In this document: positions 52,949 through 61,166 of the stretch, in pieces
How the letters are laid out: each line of letters opens with the position of its first letter
Position numbering within the stretch: position 1 is the stretch's first letter
Assembly (NCBI RefSeq): GCF_018129405.1
Contig: NZ_JAFCLP010000026.1
Coordinates: 1 to 64,000 of the forward strand
DNA length: 64,000 nucleotides
Source of the DNA: Bradyrhizobium iriomotense
GTDB lineage: Bacteria; Pseudomonadota; Alphaproteobacteria; Rhizobiales; Xanthobacteraceae
Direction: 5' to 3'
Made by a program: the position numbers and the translations under genes
Notes under the pieces: model-generated
Seen by the model: only the letters and a program-made list of their open reading frames with translations
Told to the model about the DNA's origin: nothing
The model's database searches: none

Positions 52949-53107
52949 GCTTCTGCCGGATTCGCCTCCGGTCAATTCCTTTAAGAGATGCGTGGAAGGC
53001 CGCATCGATCATGCGAGGGATACGATGTCGCGCAGCGTCAACCGCGCCAACGGCAACTCGTTCGCATGTTCAGCTGCATTTGGTCGCGAGCGCATGGATG
53101 CACCCGA

Positions 53108-53314
53108 TCAGAGCAGGTGTATCGCCATCCAGACCGTGCCCCAGACCGCGAGCGACAGCGCGGCGAAGACGGCAGCCATGAGGGCCAGGATTCGTGCGAG
53201 GTGGCCGGCACCGGTCGCGGGCGCAACAGGGACAGGACGGAAGTCGTCGAGGCGCGGGATATGGCCGCGAATGCCGGTGAGCCAGAGAACGAGATCGAGC
53301 GCAAACGACGCCAT
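53108..53314 (-). CDS. Small membrane protein upstream of nirK
   Basis: The 68-residue product starts MASFALDLVLWLTGIRGHIP. It has a hydrophobic N-terminus, an amphipathic middle and a C-terminal helix (LARILALMAAVFAALSLAV). GGGAGA lies about six bases ahead of the ATG at 53314. It sits between nirK and hemN, divergent from hemN. I associate small membrane proteins with this position in Bradyrhizobium nir clusters. Its function is unknown. Confidence 0.6.
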   Translation of the reverse strand: MASFALDLVLWLTGIRGHIPRLDDFRPVPVAPATGAGHLARILALMAAVFAALSLAVWGTVWMAIHLL

Positions 53315-53375
53315 GGCCTATCTCCCAGAGGGCAATGATTAAGCGTCACCATGGCCCCGATCCGGCGCCCGAACT

Positions 53376-53416
53376 TTGAGCGAGCGCAATGTGATCGCGC
53401 CGAAAGCGGGTAAATT
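53376..53416 (+). promoter_or_regulatory. FixK/NnrR-type box and -10 of hemN
   Basis: TTGAGCGAGCGCAA (53376-53389) matches the FNR/FixK pattern. TAAATT at 53411-53416 is a plausible -10 at the distance expected for a class II promoter. hemN starts at 53476. The same box may serve the divergent small membrane-protein gene. Confidence 0.6.
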
Positions 53417-53475
53417 GAGCATTATCCGAGGCTTGCCGCGATTGATCGCGGTCGGAATTTACGAATGGGTAAGAC

Positions 53476-54828
53476 ATGAGGACTGATCTCGCAGCAAGCT
53501 ACGGCGAAGAGAGATTGCCGCGCTATACGAGCTATCCGACCGCGCCGCACTTCTCGCCGGCGATCGGCGCCGATACCTACGCCCGGTGGCTGTCGGAGCT
53601 TCCCGCCGGCACCAGCGCGTCGCTCTATCTGCACGTGCCGTTCTGCCGCGAGATGTGCTGGTATTGCGGCTGCCATACCCAGATCGTGCGTCGCGACGAG
53701 CTGATCGCGGCCTACCAGCGGACGCTGCGCAGCGAGATCGCGCAGGTCGCCGAAACGATCGGCCGCCGCATCAAGGTCGAGCACATCCATTTCGGCGGCG
53801 GCACGCCGACGATCATGGCGCCGGAGGCTTTTGCCGAGTTGATGGCGGCGATGCGCCAGTCGTTCTTCGTGCTGCCGTCGGCCGAGATCGCGGTCGAGAT
53901 CGACCCGAGAACGCTGACCGCCGACATGGTCGAGGCCATGCGGCTCTCCGGCGTCAACCGCGCCAGCCTGGGGGTGCAGAGTTTCGACCCCGTCGTGCAG
54001 CGCGCCATCAACCGCGTGCAGAGCTTTGAACAGACGGCATCCGTCGTCGAGATGCTCCGGAGTGCGGGTATCGCGGGAATCAATTTCGACCTGATCTACG
54101 GGCTGCCGCATCAGACCGTCGCCTCCTGCCTGGACACGGTGCGGCGCGCGCTCGAGCTCGCACCCGACCGCTTCTCGGTGTTCGGCTATGCGCACGTGCC
54201 GGCATTCAAGAAGCACCAGCGCATGATCAACGAGGCGGTGCTGCCTGACGGCCTTGCGCGTCACGACCAGGCTTGCGCGATCGCCAATGCGCTGAAGGAG
54301 GCGGGTTACGTGCAGATCGGGCTCGATCATTTTGCCCGACCCGACGATGCCATGGCCGTGGCTTTCGAGGAGCGCACGCTGCGCCGCAATTTCCAGGGCT
54401 ATACCACCGACAGGGGCGAAGTCCTGCTCGGCTTCGGCGCGAGCGCGATCGGGCACTTGCCGCAAGGCTATGTCCAGAACGAGGTGCAGATCGGCGCCTA
54501 TGCGCAAAGCATCACCAGCGGCCGGCTGGCCACTGCCAAGGGCTATGGCCTCACCGACGACGACCGGCTGCGCGCCGACATCATCGAGCGCATCATGTGT
54601 GAGTTCAGCGCCGATCTCGGCGACATCTGTGCGCGCCATGGTGCCGAGGCTGGCGCGATGCTCAAATCGGCGTCGCGTCTGAAGCCGCTGATCTCGGACG
54701 GCGTCGTGAGGCTGGACGGCGACCGACTCGCTGTCGCGAACGACTCGCGCTTCCTGGTCCGCAGCGTCGCCGCCGCGTTCGACGCGCATCTGGATCCGAG
54801 AAAGCAGTTGCACAGCAGGGCGGTGTAG
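53476..54828 (+). CDS. hemN: Oxygen-independent coproporphyrinogen III dehydrogenase
   Basis: The 450-residue radical-SAM enzyme shows the cluster motif CREMCWYC with C57, C61 and C64. Other features are RYTSYPTAPHF near the N-terminus, HFGGGTPT and the LGVQSFDP segment. It oxidises coproporphyrinogen III to protoporphyrinogen IX without oxygen, so it supplies haem during anaerobic growth. The early RYTSYPTAPHF segment points to HemN rather than HemW. It is divergent from the nirK side. Confidence 0.96.
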   Translation: MRTDLAASYGEERLPRYTSYPTAPHFSPAIGADTYARWLSELPAGTSASLYLHVPFCREMCWYCGCHTQIVRRDELIAAYQRTLRSEIAQVAETIGRRIKVEHIHFGGGTPTIMAPEAFAELMAAMRQSFFVLPSAEIAVEIDPRTLTADMVEAMRLSGVNRASLGVQSFDPVVQRAINRVQSFEQTASVVEMLRSAGIAGINFDLIYGLPHQTVASCLDTVRRALELAPDRFSVFGYAHVPAFKKHQRMINEAVLPDGLARHDQACAIANALKEAGYVQIGLDHFARPDDAMAVAFEERTLRRNFQGYTTDRGEVLLGFGASAIGHLPQGYVQNEVQIGAYAQSITSGRLATAKGYGLTDDDRLRADIIERIMCEFSADLGDICARHGAEAGAMLKSASRLKPLISDGVVRLDGDRLAVANDSRFLVRSVAAAFDAHLDPRKQLHSRAV

Positions 54829-54832
54829 CCGC

Positions 54833-54936
54833 GTCATTCCGGGGCGCGCCTCTTGGCGCGAACCCGGAATCCATTCCTCCACGTCATCTGCTGCGTGATG
54901 GATTCCGGGCTCGCGCTACGCGCGCCCCGGAATGAC
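54833..54936. repeat. GTCATTCCGGGG-type palindromic repeat, copy 2
   Basis: GTCATTCCGGGGCGCG at the left pairs with CGCGCCCCGGAATGAC at the right. Inner arms include GGATTCCGGG and CCCGGAATCC. It lies between hemN and the DUF1858 gene. Confidence 0.85.
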
Positions 54937-55006
54937 AGCCCAGCTTGCGCTCCAGCAAAGAAACTCAACTCCGCTCCGCTATCGTCGTCTCGGAACGGAG
55001 TTGTCC

Positions 55007-55204
55007 ATGCCTTTTGGATCCGACGATCTGGTCGATGACATCATGCGCACGGCGCCGCACACGATCCGCGTGTTTCTTGCTTTCAGGCTGGCCTGCGTCG
55101 GCTGCCCGATCGCAACGTTCCACACGGTGGAAGACGCCTGCCGCGAGCACGGCATCGACCGCGACAAATTCCTCGCTGCGCTCTGCGACTGCGTGCCGGC
55201 GTGA
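55007..55204 (+). CDS. DUF1858 small protein
   Basis: The 65-residue product begins MPFGSDDLVDDIMRTAPHTI and contains RLACVGCPIATFHTVEDACR and ALCDCVPA. This is the DUF1858 family: helical, with a conserved CVGC and a second Cys pair. Members occur next to denitrification or nitrosative-stress genes. The ATG at 55007 has GGAG seven bases ahead. It may bind a metal or carry a redox disulphide; the role is unproven. Confidence 0.88.
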   Translation: MPFGSDDLVDDIMRTAPHTIRVFLAFRLACVGCPIATFHTVEDACREHGIDRDKFLAALCDCVPA

Positions 55205-55310
55205 GACGATCTGGAGTTCGCGCGGGCGCGTGCGGATTCCCGGGTGAGGGTTGAGCTTCTGCCGCAAGCGGAAGCGCCCTCACCCCTATCTTGAGACAGC
55301 GGAGCGGCGC

Positions 55311-56021
55311 TCACGCCGCGCCGCTGTCGGGAGTCCGTTCCGCCAGCACGACGATCTTGTGCGGCTCGCGTAGGATGATGCGCTGACGGCCGCTCTCGAC
55401 GAGGCCCTGGCTCTCCCAGCCGCTCAGGATACGGCTCACGGTGTGCAGGGTGGTGCCGGTCATCTGCGCGATGTCCTGGCGGCTGATCGGGAAGTCGATC
55501 TCGATGCCCTGGTCGAGCTTCTTGCCGGACTGTTTGGCGAGGCGCAGCAGCGCATGGGCGATGCGCTGCTCGACCTGCTGCGTCGACATTTCCAGGATGC
55601 GGGTGTGGCTCTCCTGCAGCCGCGTGCCGACGGTCTGCAGCGTGTTGGCGGCGAGCGCCGGAAACCGCTCGACCAGCCGCGGCCAGGCCGAATTCGGCCA
55701 GATCAGCACCACACTGTCGTCGACAGACATCGCCGTGGCCGGATAGCGTGCGGCTCCGATCGCCATCGCGAGCCCGAAGGTCTCGCCGGGCGCGACATAG
55801 CGCACCACGATCTGCTCGCCCGTCGGTGTGGTCTTGGCCGCGCGGACATGGCCGTGCAGCAGCAGGAAGAACGACTGCGCGTCCGCGCCCTGCTCGAAGA
55901 TGGCGGTGTTCTTCGGGTAGCGCGCCGAACGGGCCTCGCGCAGGATCTCGTCCAGGGCTTCCGGTGCGACCCCGGCAAACAGCGGCAAATGCACAACCAG
56001 CGATGTGTCGACCTTGGCCAT
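55311..56021 (-). CDS. nnrR: Crp/Fnr-family regulator NnrR
   Basis: The 236-residue product has an N-terminal cyclic-nucleotide-type domain (GVAPEALDEILREARSARYP, PGETFGLAMAIG), a dimer helix and a Crp-type helix-turn-helix (ISRQDIAQMTGTTLHTVSRI). The Cys residues of Fnr are absent, as in NnrR/DNR regulators. It should sense NO and act with the oxygen-controlled FixK2 on nir and nnr genes. Position between hemN and nnrS supports the name. The start at 56021 follows GGAGGC; the longer frame is unsupported. Confidence 0.82.
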   Translation of the reverse strand: MAKVDTSLVVHLPLFAGVAPEALDEILREARSARYPKNTAIFEQGADAQSFFLLLHGHVRAAKTTPTGEQIVVRYVAPGETFGLAMAIGAARYPATAMSVDDSVVLIWPNSAWPRLVERFPALAANTLQTVGTRLQESHTRILEMSTQQVEQRIAHALLRLAKQSGKKLDQGIEIDFPISRQDIAQMTGTTLHTVSRILSGWESQGLVESGRQRIILREPHKIVVLAERTPDSGAA

Positions 56022-56073
56022 ACTGCCTCCTTGGCGCTCCGGAGTGTGATGGCACCTGCAATCGTCCTGCAAT

Positions 56074-56115
56074 TTGCGATAGCGCAAAACCGGCCGCCCG
56101 GGGCGGCAGTATTTT
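56074..56115 (+). promoter_or_regulatory. FixK/NnrR-type box and -10 of nnrS
   Basis: TTGCGATAGCGCAA (56074-56087) is a perfectly symmetric FNR-type palindrome. TATTTT at 56110-56115 is at the exact -10 position for a class II promoter, and nnrS starts at 56151. nnrR is divergent and could share the box. Confidence 0.7.
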
Positions 56116-56150
56116 TCTGGGCAACGGTCTGAATTGACAGGAGTTGCCCC

Positions 56151-57362
56151 ATGGCTGGCGCCCGATCCCGCAATTTTGCGGGCTGGCCGCTGTTCGCGAA
56201 CAGTTTTCGGCCCTTTTTTCTGCTCGCCGCCATCCAGGCCGGGCTGTCGATCCTGGCCTGGCTGCCGATGTTCTACGGTGAATTGTCGGTGACGTCAGCC
56301 TTCGCGCCGCGCGACTGGCACGTCCACGAGATGCTCTATGGCTTCCTGCCGGCAGTGATTACCGGGTTCCTGTTCACGGCGATCCCGAACTGGACCGGGC
56401 GGCTGCCGATCCAGGGCACGTCGCTCGGCGCGCTGCTGGTGGTCTGGCTCGCCGGTCGCGCCGCGGTGACCTTGTCTGCGGAGATCGGCTGGAGCTTTGC
56501 GCTTGTCGTCGATGCCGCCTTCCTGGCGCTTGTCGTTGCGGCTGCGACGCGCGAGATCATCGCGGGCGGAAACTGGCGCAACCTGCCGGTGGTGGTGCTA
56601 GTGCTCATGCTGCTCGCCGGCAATGTCGGCTTTCATCTCGAAGCGCATGTCGAAGGCGCGGCCGATGTCAGCATCCGCGTCGGCATCAGTGTGGTGATGC
56701 TGCTGATCGCGCTGATCGGCGGCCGCATCATTCCGAGCTTCACCCGCAACTGGCTGGTCAAGTTCAATCCCGGACGCCTGCCGGTGCCGTTCGGACGTTT
56801 CGACGGCGCGGTGATCGGATCGAGCGCATTGGCGCTGATCGCGTGGATCGTGGCGCCGCTGAACATGATTACCGGTGTCGTGATGGTGGTGGTCGGCGTG
56901 CTGCATCTGGTTCGGCTCGCCCGTTGGGCCGGCGATCGCACCACACGCGAGCGGCTGCTGCTGATCCTGCATGTCGGTTACGTCTTCATGCCGCTCGGCT
57001 TCATCCTGAATGCCCTCGCCGCCTTCGGCGAACTGCCGCCGAGCGCCGGCATTCATGCCTGGATGGCGGGCGCGGCCGGAACCATGACGCTCGCGGTGAT
57101 GACGCGCGCAAGCCTTGGCCACACCGGACAGGCGCTGACCGCCTCGCCCGCGACGCAAGCCATCTATGCCGCGATCGTCGTCGCGGCGCTGGCGCGGGTC
57201 TGCGCAGTGGTCGTGCCTGCGCATGGCGACGTGCTGCTGCATGTCGCTGCCTTCGGCTGGGTCGGTGCATTCCTCGGCTTTGCCGTCGCGTTCGGCCCAC
57301 TGCTCGCCGGCAGCCCCCGGCGCGCGCTCGCCATCATGGGCGTGCCGGCCCCGGCACGCTGA
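56151..57362 (+). CDS. nnrS: NnrS-family haem- and copper-containing membrane protein
   Basis: The 403-residue product has about twelve membrane helices. WHVHEMLYGFLPAVITGFL near the N-terminus and GGRIIPSFTRNWL in the middle are typical of NnrS, with conserved His residues. NnrS proteins ease NO-induced damage during denitrification; the chemistry is not settled. It is divergent from nnrR and has a symmetric FixK/NnrR box. A strong AGGAG precedes the ATG. Confidence 0.95.
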   Translation: MAGARSRNFAGWPLFANSFRPFFLLAAIQAGLSILAWLPMFYGELSVTSAFAPRDWHVHEMLYGFLPAVITGFLFTAIPNWTGRLPIQGTSLGALLVVWLAGRAAVTLSAEIGWSFALVVDAAFLALVVAAATREIIAGGNWRNLPVVVLVLMLLAGNVGFHLEAHVEGAADVSIRVGISVVMLLIALIGGRIIPSFTRNWLVKFNPGRLPVPFGRFDGAVIGSSALALIAWIVAPLNMITGVVMVVVGVLHLVRLARWAGDRTTRERLLLILHVGYVFMPLGFILNALAAFGELPPSAGIHAWMAGAAGTMTLAVMTRASLGHTGQALTASPATQAIYAAIVVAALARVCAVVVPAHGDVLLHVAAFGWVGAFLGFAVAFGPLLAGSPRRALAIMGVPAPAR

Positions 57363-57366
57363 ATCC

Positions 57367-57465
57367 TAAAGCATGATCCGGAAAAGTGCGGAGCGGTTTT
57401 CCGGAAAGATCATGCGCAAACAACAACCTAAAGCGCGATGACGATTCATCCTCATCGCGCTTTAG
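57367..57465. repeat. Family-2 palindromic repeat, copy 5
   Basis: The element begins TAAAGCATGATCCGGAAAAG and contains CCGGAAAGATCATGCGC. A second stem pairs AAAGCGCGATGA with TCATCGCGCTTT. The right end includes TTA at 57462-57464, which is the stop codon (TAA) of the leftward AraC gene. It is near-identical in reverse orientation to the copy at 46683. Confidence 0.87.
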
Positions 57466-58499
57466 GCGGCCGACGCCGAAGCGGTTTCGACTGGTCTTGC
57501 CAGCGGCCGCACGCCCTTGCGCCATGCGGTGATGGTGCAGCCGAAGCGGCCGCGGAACCAGCGGGCCATCGCGCTTTGCGCGGAGAAGCCGAGCTGAGCG
57601 GCGATATCGGCCAAGGGCCGGTCGGGATCGTCGATCAGTTGGATCACGAGATCGGCGCGCTGCGCATCGAGGATGGCCGAGAAGCTGGTGCCGGATGCTG
57701 CGAGGTGGCGGTGGATGGTGCGGCGGGTACAGGCGAGATGCTCGGCCACGCGCTCGACCGTGCAATCGCCGCTGGCGAGCAGGATGCGCACCACCTCGTC
57801 GACCTTCCCCTCCCAGCTTGCCGGCCGCGTCTCGATCGCCTCGATCCGCTTGCGCAGATAATTTGCAATGAGGGGATGGGCGCTCGGAATTCGCCGCTCC
57901 ATGTCGTGCGCCGACAGCAGGATCGCATCGTCATCCGCATTGAAGGTCACCCGGCATCCGAAGAAGTCGCGGTAGCGCTTGCGATCATGCGGCGGCGGAT
58001 AATGCAGATGCACCTCCTGCGGCCGCCAATCGCTGCCGAACAGCGACTGGATGATGCGGTGGACGCTGCCGAGCGCCATGTCGATCGACTGCCGCGGCGC
58101 GCGCGGCTGCCGGCCGCGCAGGTGCAGCGTGATGGTCACGGCCTGCTTGCCGCGCGTGACGTCGAGCCGCATGCCGTCATGATGGATATGGATGAAACGC
58201 GAGAACGCCTCGATCGCTTCGCCGACGGTCGCCTGTTCGCGCACGATCAGGCCGACCGCACCGAAATTGGTCAGGCCGCCGCGCTCGGCGAGGCGCAGGC
58301 CAAAATCTTCGGCACCGGAAGCCTCAGCCGACAGTTCGAGCAGGCGGCGCAGGCCGGTGACGGCGATGGGGGTGTCGGGCTTGTCGAGGCAGGCCAGCGG
58401 CAGCCTGACCTTGCGCATCATCTGTCTGGGGTCGAGCCCGACTGACCGGGCGACCTCCGGGTAGTAGCTCAAGCCTGCGCTGCGAACGAGGTCGGTCAT
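57462..58499 (-). CDS. AraC-family regulator with AraC arabinose-like N-terminal domain
   Basis: The 345-residue product has a PF12625-like ligand-binding half (YYPEVARSVGLDPRQMMRKV, ASGAEDFGLRLAERGGLTN) and a C-terminal AraC helix-turn-helix (VERVAEHLACTRRTIHRHLA, LADIAAQLGFSAQSAMARWF). It is related to OruR/QhpR-type regulators, so a catabolic target is likely. I use the ATG at 58499; the upstream extension overlaps a divergent gene. Its stop codon lies inside a family-2 repeat. Confidence 0.9.
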   Translation of the reverse strand: MTDLVRSAGLSYYPEVARSVGLDPRQMMRKVRLPLACLDKPDTPIAVTGLRRLLELSAEASGAEDFGLRLAERGGLTNFGAVGLIVREQATVGEAIEAFSRFIHIHHDGMRLDVTRGKQAVTITLHLRGRQPRAPRQSIDMALGSVHRIIQSLFGSDWRPQEVHLHYPPPHDRKRYRDFFGCRVTFNADDDAILLSAHDMERRIPSAHPLIANYLRKRIEAIETRPASWEGKVDEVVRILLASGDCTVERVAEHLACTRRTIHRHLAASGTSFSAILDAQRADLVIQLIDDPDRPLADIAAQLGFSAQSAMARWFRGRFGCTITAWRKGVRPLARPVETASASAA

Positions 58500-58700
58500 G
58501 CGAACCGTTCCTGCCAGCCATTCCCGCAGATGTCCCGAAATGTAAAGTTTCTGTCCCGATCCGTCAAATCCGGGAACACGGCGGAGCATACATAAGGGAA
58601 ACCGAAGCACTGGCGTGAATGTCGTGCGTATGACGGCGGGGCGCGACGGGGCCCCCGGCTGTCTCGGGCCATTTGACCAAGACATTGCTGGATCGGGACT

Positions 58701-59318
58701 ATGCCGGGGAACACGCTTTCCAAGGGCGAGGTATTCGTCATCGACACTGACGCCGCCTCCCGCGAACAACTTTCAAACGCGCTCCAACAGAGCGCCTATG
58801 AGGTGATCTGTTTCGCCGACGGTGCCTCCCTGCTCTCGGAGGCCAAGGCGCGGATGCCGGCCTGTGTGCTGCTGGAGATGCCGCCGGATCGCTCCGCCCT
58901 CGACGTGCTCAAGCGGCTGCGCGAGGAGAACTGCATGGCGCCGGTCCTGGTGACCTCGGCGAACGGCAGCATCGCCATGGCGGTCGACGCGATCAAGAGC
59001 GGCGCGACCGACTTCATCGAAAAGCCGTTCCGCACCCACGACATCGTTGGGCGGATCGATGCCGCCATCGATGAGGTCGCGCAGCCCGGTTCGAGCCGGC
59101 GCTGGTTGCCCGGCTGCGAGCCCCTGACGGAGCGCGAGGGCGACGTGCTCGAGCATCTTGCCGTCGGCCTCACCAACAAGGAGATCGCCCGGCGTATGCA
59201 CCTGAGCGCCCGGACGGTCGAAGGCTACCGCGCCAGCATCCTGAAGAAGGCCGGCGCCAAGAACGTGACCGATCTGCTGCGCCGCATCTTCGGCCAAGGC
59301 TCGGCCGCTCAGGCTTAA
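58701..59318 (+). CDS. FixJ/LuxR-type regulator with atypical receiver
   Basis: The 205-residue product has a receiver domain (1-125) and a LuxR helix-turn-helix (about 140-200, LTEREGDVLEHLAVGLTNKE). D15 and D17, T85 and K108 keep their places, but the phosphoacceptor position reads VLLEMPPD, so E59 replaces the usual Asp. A Glu there can mimic phosphorylation, so the protein may be permanently active or regulated in another way. No histidine kinase is adjacent. Confidence 0.9.
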   Translation: MPGNTLSKGEVFVIDTDAASREQLSNALQQSAYEVICFADGASLLSEAKARMPACVLLEMPPDRSALDVLKRLREENCMAPVLVTSANGSIAMAVDAIKSGATDFIEKPFRTHDIVGRIDAAIDEVAQPGSSRRWLPGCEPLTEREGDVLEHLAVGLTNKEIARRMHLSARTVEGYRASILKKAGAKNVTDLLRRIFGQGSAAQA

Positions 59319-59489
59319 CGACCTCCGCCGCGGGGCGATGACATGTTCCGTGGCCACGGTGCCGCCGCAGCGGCGCCCCACGGAAACCCCAATCGAACCA
59401 GTTCCTTCGCTGCCGCGTCCAACCAAGTTGGCGAGGCATTTGATCGCGCGTCCGGCTGGCGGCGCGGCGATACCGGCAGGAGGGATTTT

Positions 59490-61166
59490 ATGCGCATCAC
59501 CGCGAGATGTTTGGCAACGACGAGCCTGGTCCTTGTGACCATGGCGGCGGCGTCGCCGTCATGGGCCGCCGATCTGGGCGCCAGTTCGGCGATCGACACC
59601 GTCACCGTTTACCCCGATGGCGCCACCGTTACGCGCGTCATAACGGTCGATTTGCCGTCTGGTGACTCGACGCTGTTCGCCAAGGACTTTCCGCTCGGCC
59701 TCGATACGTCCTCCATCCGGGTGGAAGGTCAGGGCGGAGCAAAGCTCACCATCGGCACGATCGATGCGCGGCCGCCGCGCGCTGCGCCGGTCAATTTGCC
59801 CGAGCTGGAAAAGCGCATCGAGGCCCTGAACGACCAGCGCGCCGACCTGCAGGGCGCGATCGACTCGGCCAATGCACGGCGCAAGTTTGCGGAGCACTTT
59901 GCGGAAGCGTCCCCCGTGGGTATCGGCGAGAAGGGCGAGGCGCGGCCGATTGCCGAATGGCGCGCGGCCTTTGCCGCGGTTGGCGAGGAAATCGCGAACG
60001 CCGATACCGCGATCCGCGACGCGACGCGTAAATTGCGCGAGATCGACCGCCAGATCGCCGAGCTCGAAGTCGAACGCAAGGCCAAGCCGCCGAGCAAGCT
60101 CGAGGTCCGCATGGACGTTGCCGCGGCAGCCGCAACCAAGGCCACGTTGCGGGTCACTTATAATGTGCGCAATGCGCGCTGGCTGCCGCTCTACGACGCG
60201 CGGCTCGATACCGGCGCCAAGGACCGCAAGCCGCAGCTGGAGCTGGTCCGCCGCGCCGAGATCACGCAGTCGACCGGCGAGGACTGGTCGAACGTTACGC
60301 TCGGCGTCTCCACGGTCCGCATCAGCCGGGGCGGCAGCGCGCCGGAGCTGGGTTCGCTGGTCGCGCAATATCCGCAGGTGCCGAAGCCGCTGGCGCTCGG
60401 TACGGCCTCGGATCTGGCGCGGCCCGCCCCAGTCGCACGTCAGATGCAACCCCATCTTTCGGCAAAAGTCGCCGAGGCGGGTGAGCTGCGCGAGCGCGCC
60501 GACGAGCAGCAGGCCGTTGCCGAGATCGGCGACTTCCAGGCCACCTTCAAGATTCCCGGCCGCGTCAGCCTCGGCGCCGCCGAGGGCGCCAAGAGCCTGC
60601 GCATCGCATCGATGACCGTGCCCGCCGATCTCGCGGTGCGCGCGGCACCGGTCATGGATCCCACCGCCTTCCTCGAAGCCAGCTTCAAGCAGACCGACGA
60701 GGCGACCCTGCTGCCGGGCAAGGTCGCGATCTATCGCGACGGCGTCTTCGTCGGCCGCGGCAAGATCTCTGCCTCGGCCAAGGACGACATCGTGCGACTC
60801 GGCTTCGGCGCCGACGACAAGATCAAGATCGAGCGCGCCGTGCTCAAGCGCAACGAAGGCTCGGCGGGCCTCTTGGTGACGACGTCGAAGACCGACGAGC
60901 GTTCGTTCAAGACCACGATCCGCAACGGCCACGACTTCCCGATCAAGGTCGCGATCGAGGACCAGCTGCCGGTCAGCGAGAACGAGGACATCGTCGTCGA
61001 GATGCTGCCGTCGACCACGGCGCCGACCGCGAGCAACATTCGCGACAAGCGCGGCGTGCTGGAATGGTCGTTCGACGCCAAGCCCGGCGAAGTCCGTGAC
61101 ATCAACTTCGCCTGGCGCATCCGCTGGCCGAAGGACAAGAGCATGGTGATCGTGCCGGCGGGCTAG
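59490..61166 (+). CDS. DUF4139/DUF4140 secreted protein
   Basis: The 558-residue product has a signal peptide (LATTSLVLVTMAAASPSWAA), a DUF4140 N-terminal domain (DTVTVYPDGATVTRVITVDL) and a DUF4139 C-terminal domain with YNVRNARWLPLYDARLD and IRNGHDFPIKVAIEDQLPVS. A helical linker of about 100 residues lies between. The family is related to mucoidy inhibitor A and has no known chemistry. I start at the ATG at 59490, preceded by GGCAGGAGGG. It is convergent with hmuV, and the two stop codons share CTAG. Confidence 0.9.
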   Translation: MRITARCLATTSLVLVTMAAASPSWAADLGASSAIDTVTVYPDGATVTRVITVDLPSGDSTLFAKDFPLGLDTSSIRVEGQGGAKLTIGTIDARPPRAAPVNLPELEKRIEALNDQRADLQGAIDSANARRKFAEHFAEASPVGIGEKGEARPIAEWRAAFAAVGEEIANADTAIRDATRKLREIDRQIAELEVERKAKPPSKLEVRMDVAAAAATKATLRVTYNVRNARWLPLYDARLDTGAKDRKPQLELVRRAEITQSTGEDWSNVTLGVSTVRISRGGSAPELGSLVAQYPQVPKPLALGTASDLARPAPVARQMQPHLSAKVAEAGELRERADEQQAVAEIGDFQATFKIPGRVSLGAAEGAKSLRIASMTVPADLAVRAAPVMDPTAFLEASFKQTDEATLLPGKVAIYRDGVFVGRGKISASAKDDIVRLGFGADDKIKIERAVLKRNEGSAGLLVTTSKTDERSFKTTIRNGHDFPIKVAIEDQLPVSENEDIVVEMLPSTTAPTASNIRDKRGVLEWSFDAKPGEVRDINFAWRIRWPKDKSMVIVPAG

